This document shows, one piece after another, positions 40,910 to 49,426 of a stretch of 64,000 nt of DNA (position 1 is the stretch's first letter; each line of letters starts with the position of its first letter). The stretch comes from a bacterium (GTDB lineage Bacteria > Armatimonadota > Zipacnadia > Zipacnadales > UBA11051). The position numbers and the translations under genes are program-made. The notes beneath the pieces are model-generated. The model was not told the DNA's origin. It ran no database searches and was given only the letters and a program-made list of their open reading frames with translations. The DNA is taken from NCBI GenBank assembly GCA_021372615.1, contig JAJFUB010000080.1, forward strand, positions 1-64,000, written 5' to 3'.

Positions 40910-43660
40910 ATGACCGCAACGGAATTCCGGCTGAAGTGGACCGGACACGAACTCAAGGAGCGCTCCGCCGCGCAGGAGCACTTTCTGGACCTGTGCCACC
41001 TCATCGGCCACAAGACCCCCGCCGAGGCCGACCCGGCGGGAGAATGGTTCTGCTTTGAGAAGGGCGCCGAGAAGCTCGGCGGCGGCGACGGCTGGGCTGA
41101 CGTGTGGAAGAAGGGGTGCTTCGGCTGGGAGTACAAAGGACCGAAGGCAGACCTCGCCACGGCCTACCGCCAACTGCAACAGTACCGCGACTCGCTGGAG
41201 AACCCGCCGCTGCTGGTGGTGTGTGACACCGACATCATCGAGGTGCACACCAACTTCACCGGCACCGTCAGCCGCGTCCACACCGTCACCCTCGCCGACA
41301 TCGAGTCGCGCGACGGCCTGCAGCTCCTCCGCAACGTCTTCACCAACCCGCAGGCCCTGCACCCCGGCACCACGCTCGAACGCGCCACGGAGGACGCCGC
41401 CGGGCGCATCGGCGAGCTGGCCGAGCGCCTGCGCGACCGCGGCGTGGACGCCCACGACGCCGCGCACTTCCTCATGAAGCTCGTCTTCTGCCTCTTCGCC
41501 GAAGACGTCACCTTGCTCCCCCACGGCCTGATGACCCGCCTGCTCGACGCCACCCGCGACCGCCCCGACGACTTCGACGCCGCCGTCGGCGACCTCTTCC
41601 GCGCCATGCGGACCGGTGGGCTGGTCGCCTTCGAGCGGATCGAGCATTTCAACGGCGGGCTGTTCGATGACGAGGCGACCATCCGCCTGGAGGGAAGCGA
41701 ACTGCAGGCCCTGGCGCGACTGGCGAAGCTGGACTGGAGCCAGATTGAGCCCGCCGTCTTCGGCACGCTCTTTGAGCGTAGCCTCGACCTCCGCAAGCGC
41801 GCGCAACTGGGCGCCCACTACACCTCCCGCCACGACATCGAGGACATCATCCAGCCGGTGCTGATGGAGCCGCTGCGGCGCGAGTGGGCCGAGGTGAAGG
41901 CCGAGGGCGACACGCTCGCCGCCCACCGCGACGCCCGTAAGGCCGGCTCAGCCAGCAGCAAGAAGCTGGCCAAGCTCGTGCGCGACTTCATGCACCGCCT
42001 CACGCAGGTCCGCGTGCTCGACCCCGCCTGCGGCAGCGGCAACTTCCTGTACGTGGCGCTGACCTCGCTCAAGGACCTGGAGTTGGAGGTCATCCGCGCC
42101 GCCTGGGAGTGGGGCGCGGTCCCGCCCTTCCCCGATGTGGACCCCGCGCAGCTCTTCGGCCTCGAGATTGACGCCTATGCGGCGGAACTGGCGCAACTGA
42201 CCGTCTGGATCGGCTATCTGCAGTGGCTGCACTTCAACGGCTTCACCAAGGACGAACGGCCCATCCTCAAGCCTCTGCACAACATCGTGGAGCAGGACGC
42301 CATCCTGCAAGTGAACGAAGACGGCACGGTCACGGAACCGCAGTGGCCGGAGGCGGATGTGATCGTGGGCAACCCACCGTTCCTGGGTGGGAAGCGGCTG
42401 CGCAGCGAACTCCACGACGAGTACGTCGAGAGCATGTTCCGCCTGTACGAGGGGCGGGTGCCGCACGAGGCGGACCTGTGCTGCTACTGGTTCGAGCGGG
42501 CGAGGAGCGAGATCGAGAGGAAGAGGGCAGGGAGGGCGGGGCTGCTGGCGACGAACTCCATCCGTCACGGGCGCAACCGGGCCGTCCTGGATCGCGTCAA
42601 ATCGTCGGGCGGGATCTTCGTTGCTTGGTCTGACAGGGACTGGGTCCTCGATGGCGCCCAAGTACGCGTCTCAATCGTGGGCTTTGATGACGGAGGGCAA
42701 CAGACGCGCGTGCTTGACGGCCAGCCAGTATCGACGGTCAACCCGAATCTGACGGCGGGTCTGGACTTCACTCGCGCCCAGACGCTATCGGCGAACGCAG
42801 GGCTGTCGTTCATGGGCGACACGAAGGGTGGAGCCTTTGACATACCGGGCGACCTCGCGGGCGAGATGCTCGCGGCGCCCAACCCCTTGGGCCGCAGCAA
42901 TGCGGATGTCATACGGCCATGGGTCAACGGTCTCGACATTACCCGCAAGCCGCGTGACATGTGGATCGTTGACTTCGGCGTGGACATGCCGGAAAGGGAA
43001 GCCGCGCTCTACGAGGTTCCGTACGAGTACGTCAGGCAGCACGTCCTGCCCGTCCGTGCCACCAACCGCCGCGCATCGTACCGAGAGAAATGGTGGATAC
43101 ACGTAGAGCCGCGCCCCGCGATGCGCAAGGCCTTGGCACCTCTGTCGCGGTACTTGGGCACACCTATCCTTGGCAGGCAGCGCCCCTTCGTATGGCTGCC
43201 GTCGGAAGTCCTCGCCGACCACCAACTCATCGTCTTTGCGCGCGACGATGACTACTTCTTTGGCGTCCTGCACTCAGTTGTGCACAGGCTGTGGATACCG
43301 GCAGTCAGCTCCTGGATGGGCGTAGGCAACGACCCGCGCTACACACCCTCCACCTGCTTCGAGACCTTCCCCTTCCCCGTCCCGACCGACGCCCGGCGGG
43401 AAGCCATCGCCGCCGCCGCGCGCGCCCTGCATGAGACTCGCCAGTCAGCCCTGGACAACGACCCGAAGCTGACCCTGACCGCCCTGTACAACAAGCGTCC
43501 GACGTGGCTGCAGCACCTGCATGAGGACCTCGACCGCGCCGTACTGGAGGCCTACGGCTGGCCCGCCGACCTGTCCGACGACGACTTGCTGGAGCGGCTG
43601 CTGGCCCTGAACCTGGAGCGGGCCGAGGGGGAGAGGCAGGGCGTGATCGTGCGGCCCTGA
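40910..43660 (+). CDS. MmeI-type (type IIL) restriction endonuclease-methyltransferase
   Basis: 916 residues, almost exactly the length of MmeI. The N-terminal nuclease has the D...ExK motif in WADVWKKGCFGWEYKG (about residues 62-78). Helical connector (about 150-330) follows, with FGTLFERSLD and GAHYTS. The gamma-class N6-adenine methyltransferase has motif I DPACGSGNFLYVAL and motif IV DVIVGNPPFLGG. The target-recognition domain (about 560-810) and a C-terminal helical tail complete the protein. Such enzymes methylate one strand of an asymmetric site and cut about 20 bp away, needing no separate subunit. No other R-M gene is nearby. Codons in the recognition-domain part end in A/T more often than in the rest. 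The site recognised cannot be read. Confidence 0.93.
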   Translation: MTATEFRLKWTGHELKERSAAQEHFLDLCHLIGHKTPAEADPAGEWFCFEKGAEKLGGGDGWADVWKKGCFGWEYKGPKADLATAYRQLQQYRDSLENPPLLVVCDTDIIEVHTNFTGTVSRVHTVTLADIESRDGLQLLRNVFTNPQALHPGTTLERATEDAAGRIGELAERLRDRGVDAHDAAHFLMKLVFCLFAEDVTLLPHGLMTRLLDATRDRPDDFDAAVGDLFRAMRTGGLVAFERIEHFNGGLFDDEATIRLEGSELQALARLAKLDWSQIEPAVFGTLFERSLDLRKRAQLGAHYTSRHDIEDIIQPVLMEPLRREWAEVKAEGDTLAAHRDARKAGSASSKKLAKLVRDFMHRLTQVRVLDPACGSGNFLYVALTSLKDLELEVIRAAWEWGAVPPFPDVDPAQLFGLEIDAYAAELAQLTVWIGYLQWLHFNGFTKDERPILKPLHNIVEQDAILQVNEDGTVTEPQWPEADVIVGNPPFLGGKRLRSELHDEYVESMFRLYEGRVPHEADLCCYWFERARSEIERKRAGRAGLLATNSIRHGRNRAVLDRVKSSGGIFVAWSDRDWVLDGAQVRVSIVGFDDGGQQTRVLDGQPVSTVNPNLTAGLDFTRAQTLSANAGLSFMGDTKGGAFDIPGDLAGEMLAAPNPLGRSNADVIRPWVNGLDITRKPRDMWIVDFGVDMPEREAALYEVPYEYVRQHVLPVRATNRRASYREKWWIHVEPRPAMRKALAPLSRYLGTPILGRQRPFVWLPSEVLADHQLIVFARDDDYFFGVLHSVVHRLWIPAVSSWMGVGNDPRYTPSTCFETFPFPVPTDARREAIAAAARALHETRQSALDNDPKLTLTALYNKRPTWLQHLHEDLDRAVLEAYGWPADLSDDDLLERLLALNLERAEGERQGVIVRP

Positions 43661-43700
43661 ACGCAGGACACCACCTTGCCGGGGGCGAAACCGTGCCCCC

Positions 43701-44516
43701 ATGGAACTGCTCTTCGTCGGCACGGGCGCGGCGGACGTCGAGACCGCCCTGAAGTGTGATTGTGCCCACTGCTCCGCCATCCGCCGGCTGGGCGGGCGCA
43801 ACCTGCGCCACTACGCCAGCCTGCTCGTGGACGGGCGCCTGCTGCTGGACTGCGGGCCGACCGTGCCCTGGCGGCTGGCCGAGCTGCATGTCCCGCCCGC
43901 CCAGGTCGAAGCCCTTGTCATCACCCACTCGCATGATGATCATCTGGACCTGCGGGCCGTGGGCGACCTGCTGCAGGCCCGGGCGCCCGAGCGCGGGCCG
44001 CTGCCTGTCTATGGCAACAGCGGCGCCGTGGCTCTCCTGGAGCCGCTGCGGGACCGGCTGGAGCTGATCGAGGTGGCACCCGGGGACGAGGTGACCGTGC
44101 TGGGGCGGCCGTGTGTGGCGCTGCCGGCCAACCACTCCGTGCCGGGGGAAGAGACTCTGATCTGGCTAATCGGCGACGCGCGCGGCTGGCTGCTGTACGG
44201 CACCGACAACGGCTGGCCGCTGCCGCAGGCGTGGGACCTGCTGGCCTCGCACCCGCTGTGCGCGGCCGTCCTGGAGGCGACGTTCGGCCTGGCCACGGAG
44301 CACGACCTGCCCCCCGGCTACCTCACCCAGCACCTGAACTGGCCCAACTTCCTGCGCCTGCGCGAGGAGTTCATCGCCCGGGGGCTGCTGTCCGCCGACG
44401 CACCCACGTTCGCCACCCATGTCAGCCTGCACCACGCGCCGATCCACGACGAGTTGAGCCAATTGGCCGTGCCGCCGGTGGTGCTGGCGTATGACGGGTT
44501 GCGGGTGACGATGTGA
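43701..44516 (+). CDS. MBL-fold metallo-hydrolase (PhnP-like)
   Basis: 271 residues. The metallo-beta-lactamase fold is shown by MELLFVGTGAAD at the first strand and the metal motif THSHDDHLD (HxHxDH). An ANHSVPG segment supplies the third-ligand His. YGTDNG carries the bridging Asp and THVSLHHAP the last His. An early CDCAHCSA cysteine cluster resembles the structural zinc loop of PhnP, a phosphodiesterase of phosphonate metabolism. No other phn gene is present, so a general phosphodiesterase role is safer. The start codon has no clear ribosome site. It begins 40 bp after the restriction-modification gene. Confidence 0.87.
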   Translation: MELLFVGTGAADVETALKCDCAHCSAIRRLGGRNLRHYASLLVDGRLLLDCGPTVPWRLAELHVPPAQVEALVITHSHDDHLDLRAVGDLLQARAPERGPLPVYGNSGAVALLEPLRDRLELIEVAPGDEVTVLGRPCVALPANHSVPGEETLIWLIGDARGWLLYGTDNGWPLPQAWDLLASHPLCAAVLEATFGLATEHDLPPGYLTQHLNWPNFLRLREEFIARGLLSADAPTFATHVSLHHAPIHDELSQLAVPPVVLAYDGLRVTM

Positions 44517-44536
44517 CCCGCGCCATCCGCCCAGTA

Positions 44537-44706
44537 GCACGGGCGACCTCGCCCGTGCACGGTGGGGCCGGGCAGGCGAGGCCGCCTGCCCTACGCGGGA
44601 CGTGCCGGGGGTTGGAACTCCCGGCTTCCAGAACCGTCCCTCCGGGACGGAGCCGACCGCGTCCCGGAGGGACGCTTCTATCGCAGGCGGGGGCTTCAAC
44701 CCCCGA
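44537..44706. repeat. Cluster of four palindromic hairpins
   Basis: GCACGGGC/GCCCGTGC (44537-44558), GGGCAGGCG/CGCCTGCCC (44570-44591), CCGTCCC/GGGACGG (44634-44650) with an inverted partner GTCCCGGAGGGAC (44661-44673), and GGGGGTTGGAACTCCC/GGGGGCTTCAACCCCC-type arms. It fills the gap between two plus-strand genes. No coding content. Confidence 0.8.
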
Positions 44707-44729
44707 CCAAGACCCCCAAGAGGCCACCC

Positions 44730-46628
44730 ATGCTCTACGACGCCCTGTGCCAGGAAGCCCGCGCCATCACCAGCAACTCGCTGGCCCACCCGCTGTCGCC
44801 GCAGCGCTGGGAAGCGACCGTACAGCAGCGCCGCCGGCAGTGGCTGGAGATGCTCGGCCTGTGGCCGCTGCCCGAGCGCACGCCGCACGAGGCCACCGTG
44901 ACCGGGACGCTTGACCGGGGCGACTACGTGGTGGAGAAGATCCACTTCCAGCCCGTCCCGCACGCCTACATTGCCGGCAACCTGTACCGCCCGGCGCACG
45001 TGACCGAACCTCTGCCCGCGGTGCTGTACCTGTGCGGCCACACCAAGGGCAAGGTGGCCCCGACCTACCAGGCCCACCCGCGCTACTTCGGCCAGCACGG
45101 GTATGTGGCGCTGGTGCTCGACACCATCGAGCAGGGCGAATGCCAGGGCGACCACCACGGGACCTACAGCCACGGCCGCTGGGACTGGCACAGCCGGGGC
45201 TACACGCCGGCGGGGATGGAGGTGTGGGCCGGAATGCGGGCGCTGGACATCCTGGCGGCCCGCGACGACGTGGACGCCGAGCGGATGGGCGTAACGGGGC
45301 TAAGCGGCGGCGGGGCTATCTCGTGGTTCCTGGGCGCCGCCGATGAGCGCGTGAAGGTCGTCGTCCCCGTGTGCCAGACCGGCTCCATCGAGCACATCGT
45401 CACCGACCGCGCCACCGACGGCCACTGCGACTGCGCCTTCTGGGTCAATCTGTACCGCTGGTGCACCGCTGACATCGGGAGCCTGATCGCCCCACGTGCC
45501 CTGCTGGTGGCTTCCGGCACTGAGGATGTGCTGTGGCGGCCACACGGCTTCCGCCGCGCCCTGCACCGCATCCACCATCAGTACGCCGCGCTGGGGATCC
45601 CCGAGCGGGTGCAACTGGTCGAGGACCTCACACCCCACGGCTACACTCCCCGGCTGAATCGCGCCATCTTCCAGTGGTTCAACAAGCACCTCAAGGGCGA
45701 CGACACGCCGGTGACCGACGATGTGACGGACCATGTCGAGCCCGAGGAGAACCTGCTGGTCTTCGGGGGCCAGTTGCCCACCGATGATGTGATGGCGGAG
45801 GTCGAGACGCACCTGGTGCGGCTCGCGGAGCGGCCGGAGGTGGTGGACGAGGCCCAGTGGGGCGACCTGCAGGCCGAGCGGCTGAGCCGCCTGTGTGCTA
45901 CCACCTTCCACTGTCATCCCGACCTGCCGGCTCCGCAGGTGCTGGAATACCGCGACGATGGCTGCGGCGGCCGGCGCGCCGGCACGTATGTCGTGCGCAC
46001 CGATGATGACACTGTCATCCGGCTGCGGCTGTCGCTGCCACCGGCGGGCGAGTCGCTGGAGCACCTGGTGGTCTTCGCGCTGCCCGAGGACGCCCGCAGC
46101 GGCTTCTTCGGCGCCTCGGGGAGCCGCCCGGATCTCCCGGCCCGCATCGGGACGGTGGGGGTGGAGGTGCGCAACACGGGCGCCAGCTCCGTCGGCCCGG
46201 GCTATGCGTGGACAATGCGGCGCGTCTACCCCCTGCTCGGCCACACCCTCCCCGAGCGCCAGACCTATGACCTGGTGCAGGCCATGGCGGCGGTGCGCGA
46301 GCAGTTCCCGGGCGTGCCGCTGAGCGTCTACGGGGCGGGGCGCACGGCCGTGCTGGCCCTCTACGCGGCCCTCCTGGATGAGCTGGTCACCGAGGTGATC
46401 CTGGCCGACCCGCCGGCCTCGCACCGCGACCCGGAGACCCCGGAGTACCTCCACATCCTGCGCACGGGCGACCTGCCTGAGAACCTCGCGCTACTGTTCC
46501 CGAGACCAGTTACGTTTGTCGGCAGCATGCCAGAGGCGTACAGGTGGACGTGGGAGGTTTACGAGCGGCTGGGGCAGGGGAATACTGTTCGTACGGTGCA
46601 GAGGGCGGCAGACTGGCAACCCGAGTAG
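44730..46628 (+). CDS. Alpha/beta-hydrolase of the prolyl oligopeptidase/acetyl esterase type
   Basis: 632 residues. The fold is clear from PAVLYLCGHTKGK (strand 3), HGYVALVLDTIEQGE, and the nucleophile elbow MGVTGLSGGGAISWFLGA (GLSGG, Ser nucleophile near residue 190). VASGTEDVLW carries the catalytic Asp and the His is in LTPHGYTPR. About 330 residues of a second, degenerate hydrolase-like domain follow (ASSVGPGYAWTMRR, LSVYGAGRTAVLAL), which seems to lack a full triad. There is no signal peptide. Related proteins deacetylate xylan oligosaccharides or hydrolyse peptides; an esterase acting on glycan fragments suits the context. The ATG at 44730 has AGAGG 6 nt upstream. Confidence 0.8.
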   Translation: MLYDALCQEARAITSNSLAHPLSPQRWEATVQQRRRQWLEMLGLWPLPERTPHEATVTGTLDRGDYVVEKIHFQPVPHAYIAGNLYRPAHVTEPLPAVLYLCGHTKGKVAPTYQAHPRYFGQHGYVALVLDTIEQGECQGDHHGTYSHGRWDWHSRGYTPAGMEVWAGMRALDILAARDDVDAERMGVTGLSGGGAISWFLGAADERVKVVVPVCQTGSIEHIVTDRATDGHCDCAFWVNLYRWCTADIGSLIAPRALLVASGTEDVLWRPHGFRRALHRIHHQYAALGIPERVQLVEDLTPHGYTPRLNRAIFQWFNKHLKGDDTPVTDDVTDHVEPEENLLVFGGQLPTDDVMAEVETHLVRLAERPEVVDEAQWGDLQAERLSRLCATTFHCHPDLPAPQVLEYRDDGCGGRRAGTYVVRTDDDTVIRLRLSLPPAGESLEHLVVFALPEDARSGFFGASGSRPDLPARIGTVGVEVRNTGASSVGPGYAWTMRRVYPLLGHTLPERQTYDLVQAMAAVREQFPGVPLSVYGAGRTAVLALYAALLDELVTEVILADPPASHRDPETPEYLHILRTGDLPENLALLFPRPVTFVGSMPEAYRWTWEVYERLGQGNTVRTVQRAADWQPE

Positions 46629-46687
46629 GCCTCGGGCAGCCGCTGGGCCTGTTGCGTCAGGGAGGGTCACAGCGGAGGGCGCCTGTC

Positions 46688-46942
46688 ATGCCTGTACATG
46701 TTTGGATCATCTTGGGGCTCTTGGCCGGTTGGCTGGGGTCGCTAGTGATGGGGGAGCGCCAGGGATTTGTCATGAATGTCCTGGTGGGAGTCATTGGCGC
46801 CATCCTGGGCGGCTTTCTCTTCAGCCTCTGTGGCCAAGACGCCATCACGGGATTGAACCTGTGGAGCTTCTTCGTGGCCCTGGTGGGCGCGATCATCCTG
46901 ATCGCGTTCTTCCGGGTGATTCGGGGCCCACAGGTCGGGTAA
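46688..46942 (+). CDS. GlsB/YeaQ/YmgE family small stress-associated membrane protein
   Basis: 84 residues with three hydrophobic segments: [36 protein letters not shown] and [18 protein letters not shown]. The G-rich pattern [14 protein letters not shown] matches the transglycosylase-associated protein family. These proteins are induced by stress and are of unknown mechanism. Length is typical (80-90). GGAGG lies 9 nt before the ATG at 46688, which fixes the start inside a longer frame. Confidence 0.88.
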   Translation: MPVHVWIILGLLAGWLGSLVMGERQGFVMNVLVGVIGAILGGFLFSLCGQDAITGLNLWSFFVALVGAIILIAFFRVIRGPQVG

Positions 46943-47033
46943 CAGCCGCCAGGAAGGGGGCCCTCCCTCCGGGCTGGCAGCGCCTCAGAGCTCTACCATG
47001 CCGTCACCACCAAGCACAAGGAGGTTAGTGACC

Positions 47034-47702
47034 ATGAGGAGAGGTTTCACGCTCATCGAGTTGCTGGTCGTGATCGCGATCATCGCCATTCTGGCGGCCA
47101 TTCTCTTCCCCGTGTTCGCCAAGGCCCGTGAGAAGGCGCGCCAGACCAGTTGCCTGTCGAACGTCAAGCAAGTGCTGCTCGCGCACCTATCCTATGCGCA
47201 GGACTACGATGAGACGTTCCTGTCCGGCCGCTACACCGGCGTGTGCATGTATGGACACACTCACCTGGACGCTGCGCCTGCCGCCATCAATGACTACCGC
47301 GGCTGGGCCAACCACCTGGTCCCCTACATCAAGAACAGCCAGATCTTCCGCTGTCCCAGCCAGACGCCCGGCACCTGCACCAGTGGCACGGGCGAGGCGT
47401 ACACGAACAGCGCCTACGGCCTCAACTACGACGGGTGCGTCGGTCGGTCCCTGGGCGCCATCAATACGCCGGCCGAGCAGATGATCATGCAGGACATGCA
47501 GGACACCTTCGTCATCTCTAGCACGAATACGCGGGCGACGTGCCTCTCGCAGATGGGAACGGGCCTGGCACGCCACAACGAGGGCGCCAATGTGGGCTTC
47601 GTCGACGGCCACGCCAAGTGGCTGTCGGGCAGCACCATCAGGGGCAACATCCCGGCGACCGCCGGCACCTGGTGCCCGTACCTGGGCATCACCATGCAGT
47701 AG
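47034..47702 (+). CDS. Type II secretion/pseudopilin-like protein with H-X9-DG C-terminus
   Basis: 222 residues. The class III prepilin signal is [24 protein letters not shown], with cleavage after Gly4 and Glu at +5. It runs into [21 protein letters not shown]. The C-terminal part contains the DUF1559-type segments and the H-X9-DG motif [14 protein letters not shown]. It would be processed by a prepilin peptidase and assembled at the inner membrane or exported. Such single genes are highly multiplied in Planctomycetes, Lentisphaerae and Armatimonadota; the [13 protein letters not shown] form is the Armatimonadota style. AAGGAGG is 9 nt before the ATG. No secretion-machine genes are adjacent. 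Confidence 0.92.
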   Translation: MRRGFTLIELLVVIAIIAILAAILFPVFAKAREKARQTSCLSNVKQVLLAHLSYAQDYDETFLSGRYTGVCMYGHTHLDAAPAAINDYRGWANHLVPYIKNSQIFRCPSQTPGTCTSGTGEAYTNSAYGLNYDGCVGRSLGAINTPAEQMIMQDMQDTFVISSTNTRATCLSQMGTGLARHNEGANVGFVDGHAKWLSGSTIRGNIPATAGTWCPYLGITMQ

Positions 47703-47729
47703 ACCAGCCCACTTGCACGGATCACGACG

Positions 47730-47755
47730 GGGGCCACCTCATCTGAGGTGGCCCC
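47730..47755 (+). terminator. Terminator hairpin after the pseudopilin gene
   Basis: A perfect stem GGGGCCACCTCA/TGAGGTGGCCCC with a minimal loop, 27 bp past the stop codon, followed by TGTTAGTT. Confidence 0.8.
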
Positions 47756-47843
47756 TGTTAGTTCCTGGCTATTGCCTGATACGGCTTCCTACCCCCGGCG
47801 CTGCGCGCCGACCCCTCCCTGTAGGGATTGGTGACGACCTCCC

Positions 47844-49265
47844 CTACTTCGCCGATACCCACTCCACGAACTTGTCGTACTGCTCGGAGAAGCCCGTGAG
47901 CGTCTTGGTGACCGGCAGGTAGGTGTCGAACTCGTCCACGGTCATGCCGTCGGGCTCGTAGGCCATGCGGAAGAGCTTGCTCTTGTAGAGCTTCTCCATG
48001 GTGTCGCAGGGCGCCGGCTCCCACATGCCGTTGGGGTTGATCTCGCGCGGCTCGGCGTCGAACTCCTCCTGCCGCGGCGGGAAGATCGTCAGGAAGATCG
48101 GCACGGGGCCGCTGGTGATAGAGCGCGTGACGTTCCACGGACCGCGCCCGGAAGCCGGCAGCGGAATGGACTTGGTGAAGCCCAGGCCGCCCTCAGTCGG
48201 CGGCAGGCAGAGCATGCGGTACTCGCGCTGCCGGATGGCCGTCGTCGCCCACGTCTTGACCTGTTCCCAGTCCGCCACGCCGGCCGCCTTCAGCTCGTCG
48301 CCGATGGGATCGTCAATGCGGCCGTCCATCTGCGTGCGGTACGACACCTGGGCCGTGCTATAGCTCTCGATGGCCCCGGCGAACGCGATCTGCTGGGGCA
48401 GGGAGAAGTTGACGGTGATGTTGACGCCGCGCGCGCCGGAGGTCAGTTCCTGGCAGGCTTCGATGCCGGCCTTCGTGCCCGGCAGCTTGAACACGCAGTT
48501 GGGGGTGCCGTCCAGGCCGGCTGTCAACTGATCCCACACCCACTTGCCCTCGCTGACCATGGCCTCGGCGTTGAAGGCCATCTTGGGGGAGAGTTGGAGG
48601 GAGACATAGCCCATGGCGCCGCCGGTCAGCTCCCAGACGGGGCGCAGCATCCGCGCGTTGTAGAGCACGACCTCGATGGTCATGGCATACGCGAGCTGGG
48701 TGGGGCTGTAGTCGGGATAGCGCTGCTGGAGGGCGTCGCGGATGGGCGTCCAGTACTCGGGCGCCTCCTCGCGGGCGATGTTGACCAGCTGCGGGTTGGT
48801 GGTGCACATGGCGCCACCCTTGCGCATGGACTCGCGCAGCCCGGAGGCGAAGTCGTTGCCCCACCAGGTGTTGCACTCGCCGGCCATGCTCATGCGGGTG
48901 AGCTTGGCCAGGTTGCTGCGGCCGAGGGCCGCGATCTTCTCGCGCGCCGCGGCGGCGAGGTCCTTGCCCCCCAGTTCCTCCACCAGCGCCAGGTTGGTCT
49001 CAGCTTCCTGCGCCAGGGCGCCGTCACACAGCGCCAGGTCGCCATGCCGGCACTGGCACTTCAGGTGCCAGTCGGCCAGGACCGAGCACAGGTCAATGGC
49101 GTTCTCGGCGAGCAGCTCAAGCGCTTCCTGCTTGGCGTCGGGGCAGGGCGAGGACACGGCAACGGCCTTTTGCTCGGCGCGGAAAGCCTGCAACTCTCCG
49201 GCCAGGTCGCTGGGTTCAGTATAGAAGACAAGACGCTGCAGGACGCGAAGGCCACGATCGGTCAT
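47844..49265 (-). CDS. Transaldolase family protein
   Basis: 473 residues. The transaldolase barrel is seen in MCTTNPQLVN, YVSLQLSPKMAFNAEAMV, and the Schiff-base segment NCVFKLPGTKAGIEACQELTS (Lys in VFKLPGT, equivalent to the IKIPAT lysine). GVNITVNFSLPQQIAFA follows. Transaldolase transfers dihydroxyacetone between sugar phosphates in the pentose phosphate pathway. Classical enzymes are 220-380 residues, so this one carries an extra N-terminal region (about 120 residues, with cysteines) and a long C-terminal tail. The second of two ATGs (49265) is chosen because GGAG is 9 nt from it and abuts the first. It might act on a non-standard sugar. Confidence 0.8.
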   Translation of the reverse strand: MTDRGLRVLQRLVFYTEPSDLAGELQAFRAEQKAVAVSSPCPDAKQEALELLAENAIDLCSVLADWHLKCQCRHGDLALCDGALAQEAETNLALVEELGGKDLAAAAREKIAALGRSNLAKLTRMSMAGECNTWWGNDFASGLRESMRKGGAMCTTNPQLVNIAREEAPEYWTPIRDALQQRYPDYSPTQLAYAMTIEVVLYNARMLRPVWELTGGAMGYVSLQLSPKMAFNAEAMVSEGKWVWDQLTAGLDGTPNCVFKLPGTKAGIEACQELTSGARGVNITVNFSLPQQIAFAGAIESYSTAQVSYRTQMDGRIDDPIGDELKAAGVADWEQVKTWATTAIRQREYRMLCLPPTEGGLGFTKSIPLPASGRGPWNVTRSITSGPVPIFLTIFPPRQEEFDAEPREINPNGMWEPAPCDTMEKLYKSKLFRMAYEPDGMTVDEFDTYLPVTKTLTGFSEQYDKFVEWVSAK

Positions 49266-49325
49266 GGGAGGCATCTCCGTTCGGAATAGTCAATGTGCGC
49301 GGCCCGTGGCCGCGCAAGTGGGAGG

Positions 49326-49354
49326 AGTATAGCACAGCCCGGAGGAGGGGACAA
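49326..49354 (-). promoter_or_regulatory. Sigma-70 promoter of the transaldolase gene
   Basis: On the minus strand: TTGTCC (49354-49349), a 17-nt spacer ending in TGC, then TATACT (49331-49326). It lies about 60 bp before the start codon. Confidence 0.78.
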
Positions 49355-49426
49355 GGCAAGGGCGCGGTGCAGAAGGCCACAGCCGCGGCCCACGCCCCGG
49401 GCGACGATGGCGGTCACCGGCGGCCA

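Noticed and set aside
40910-43660. BREX or type I defence methyltransferase
   Set aside because: The N-terminal ExK nuclease, the length of 916 residues and the lack of partner genes fit a self-contained MmeI-type enzyme, with no BREX or HsdR/S genes nearby.
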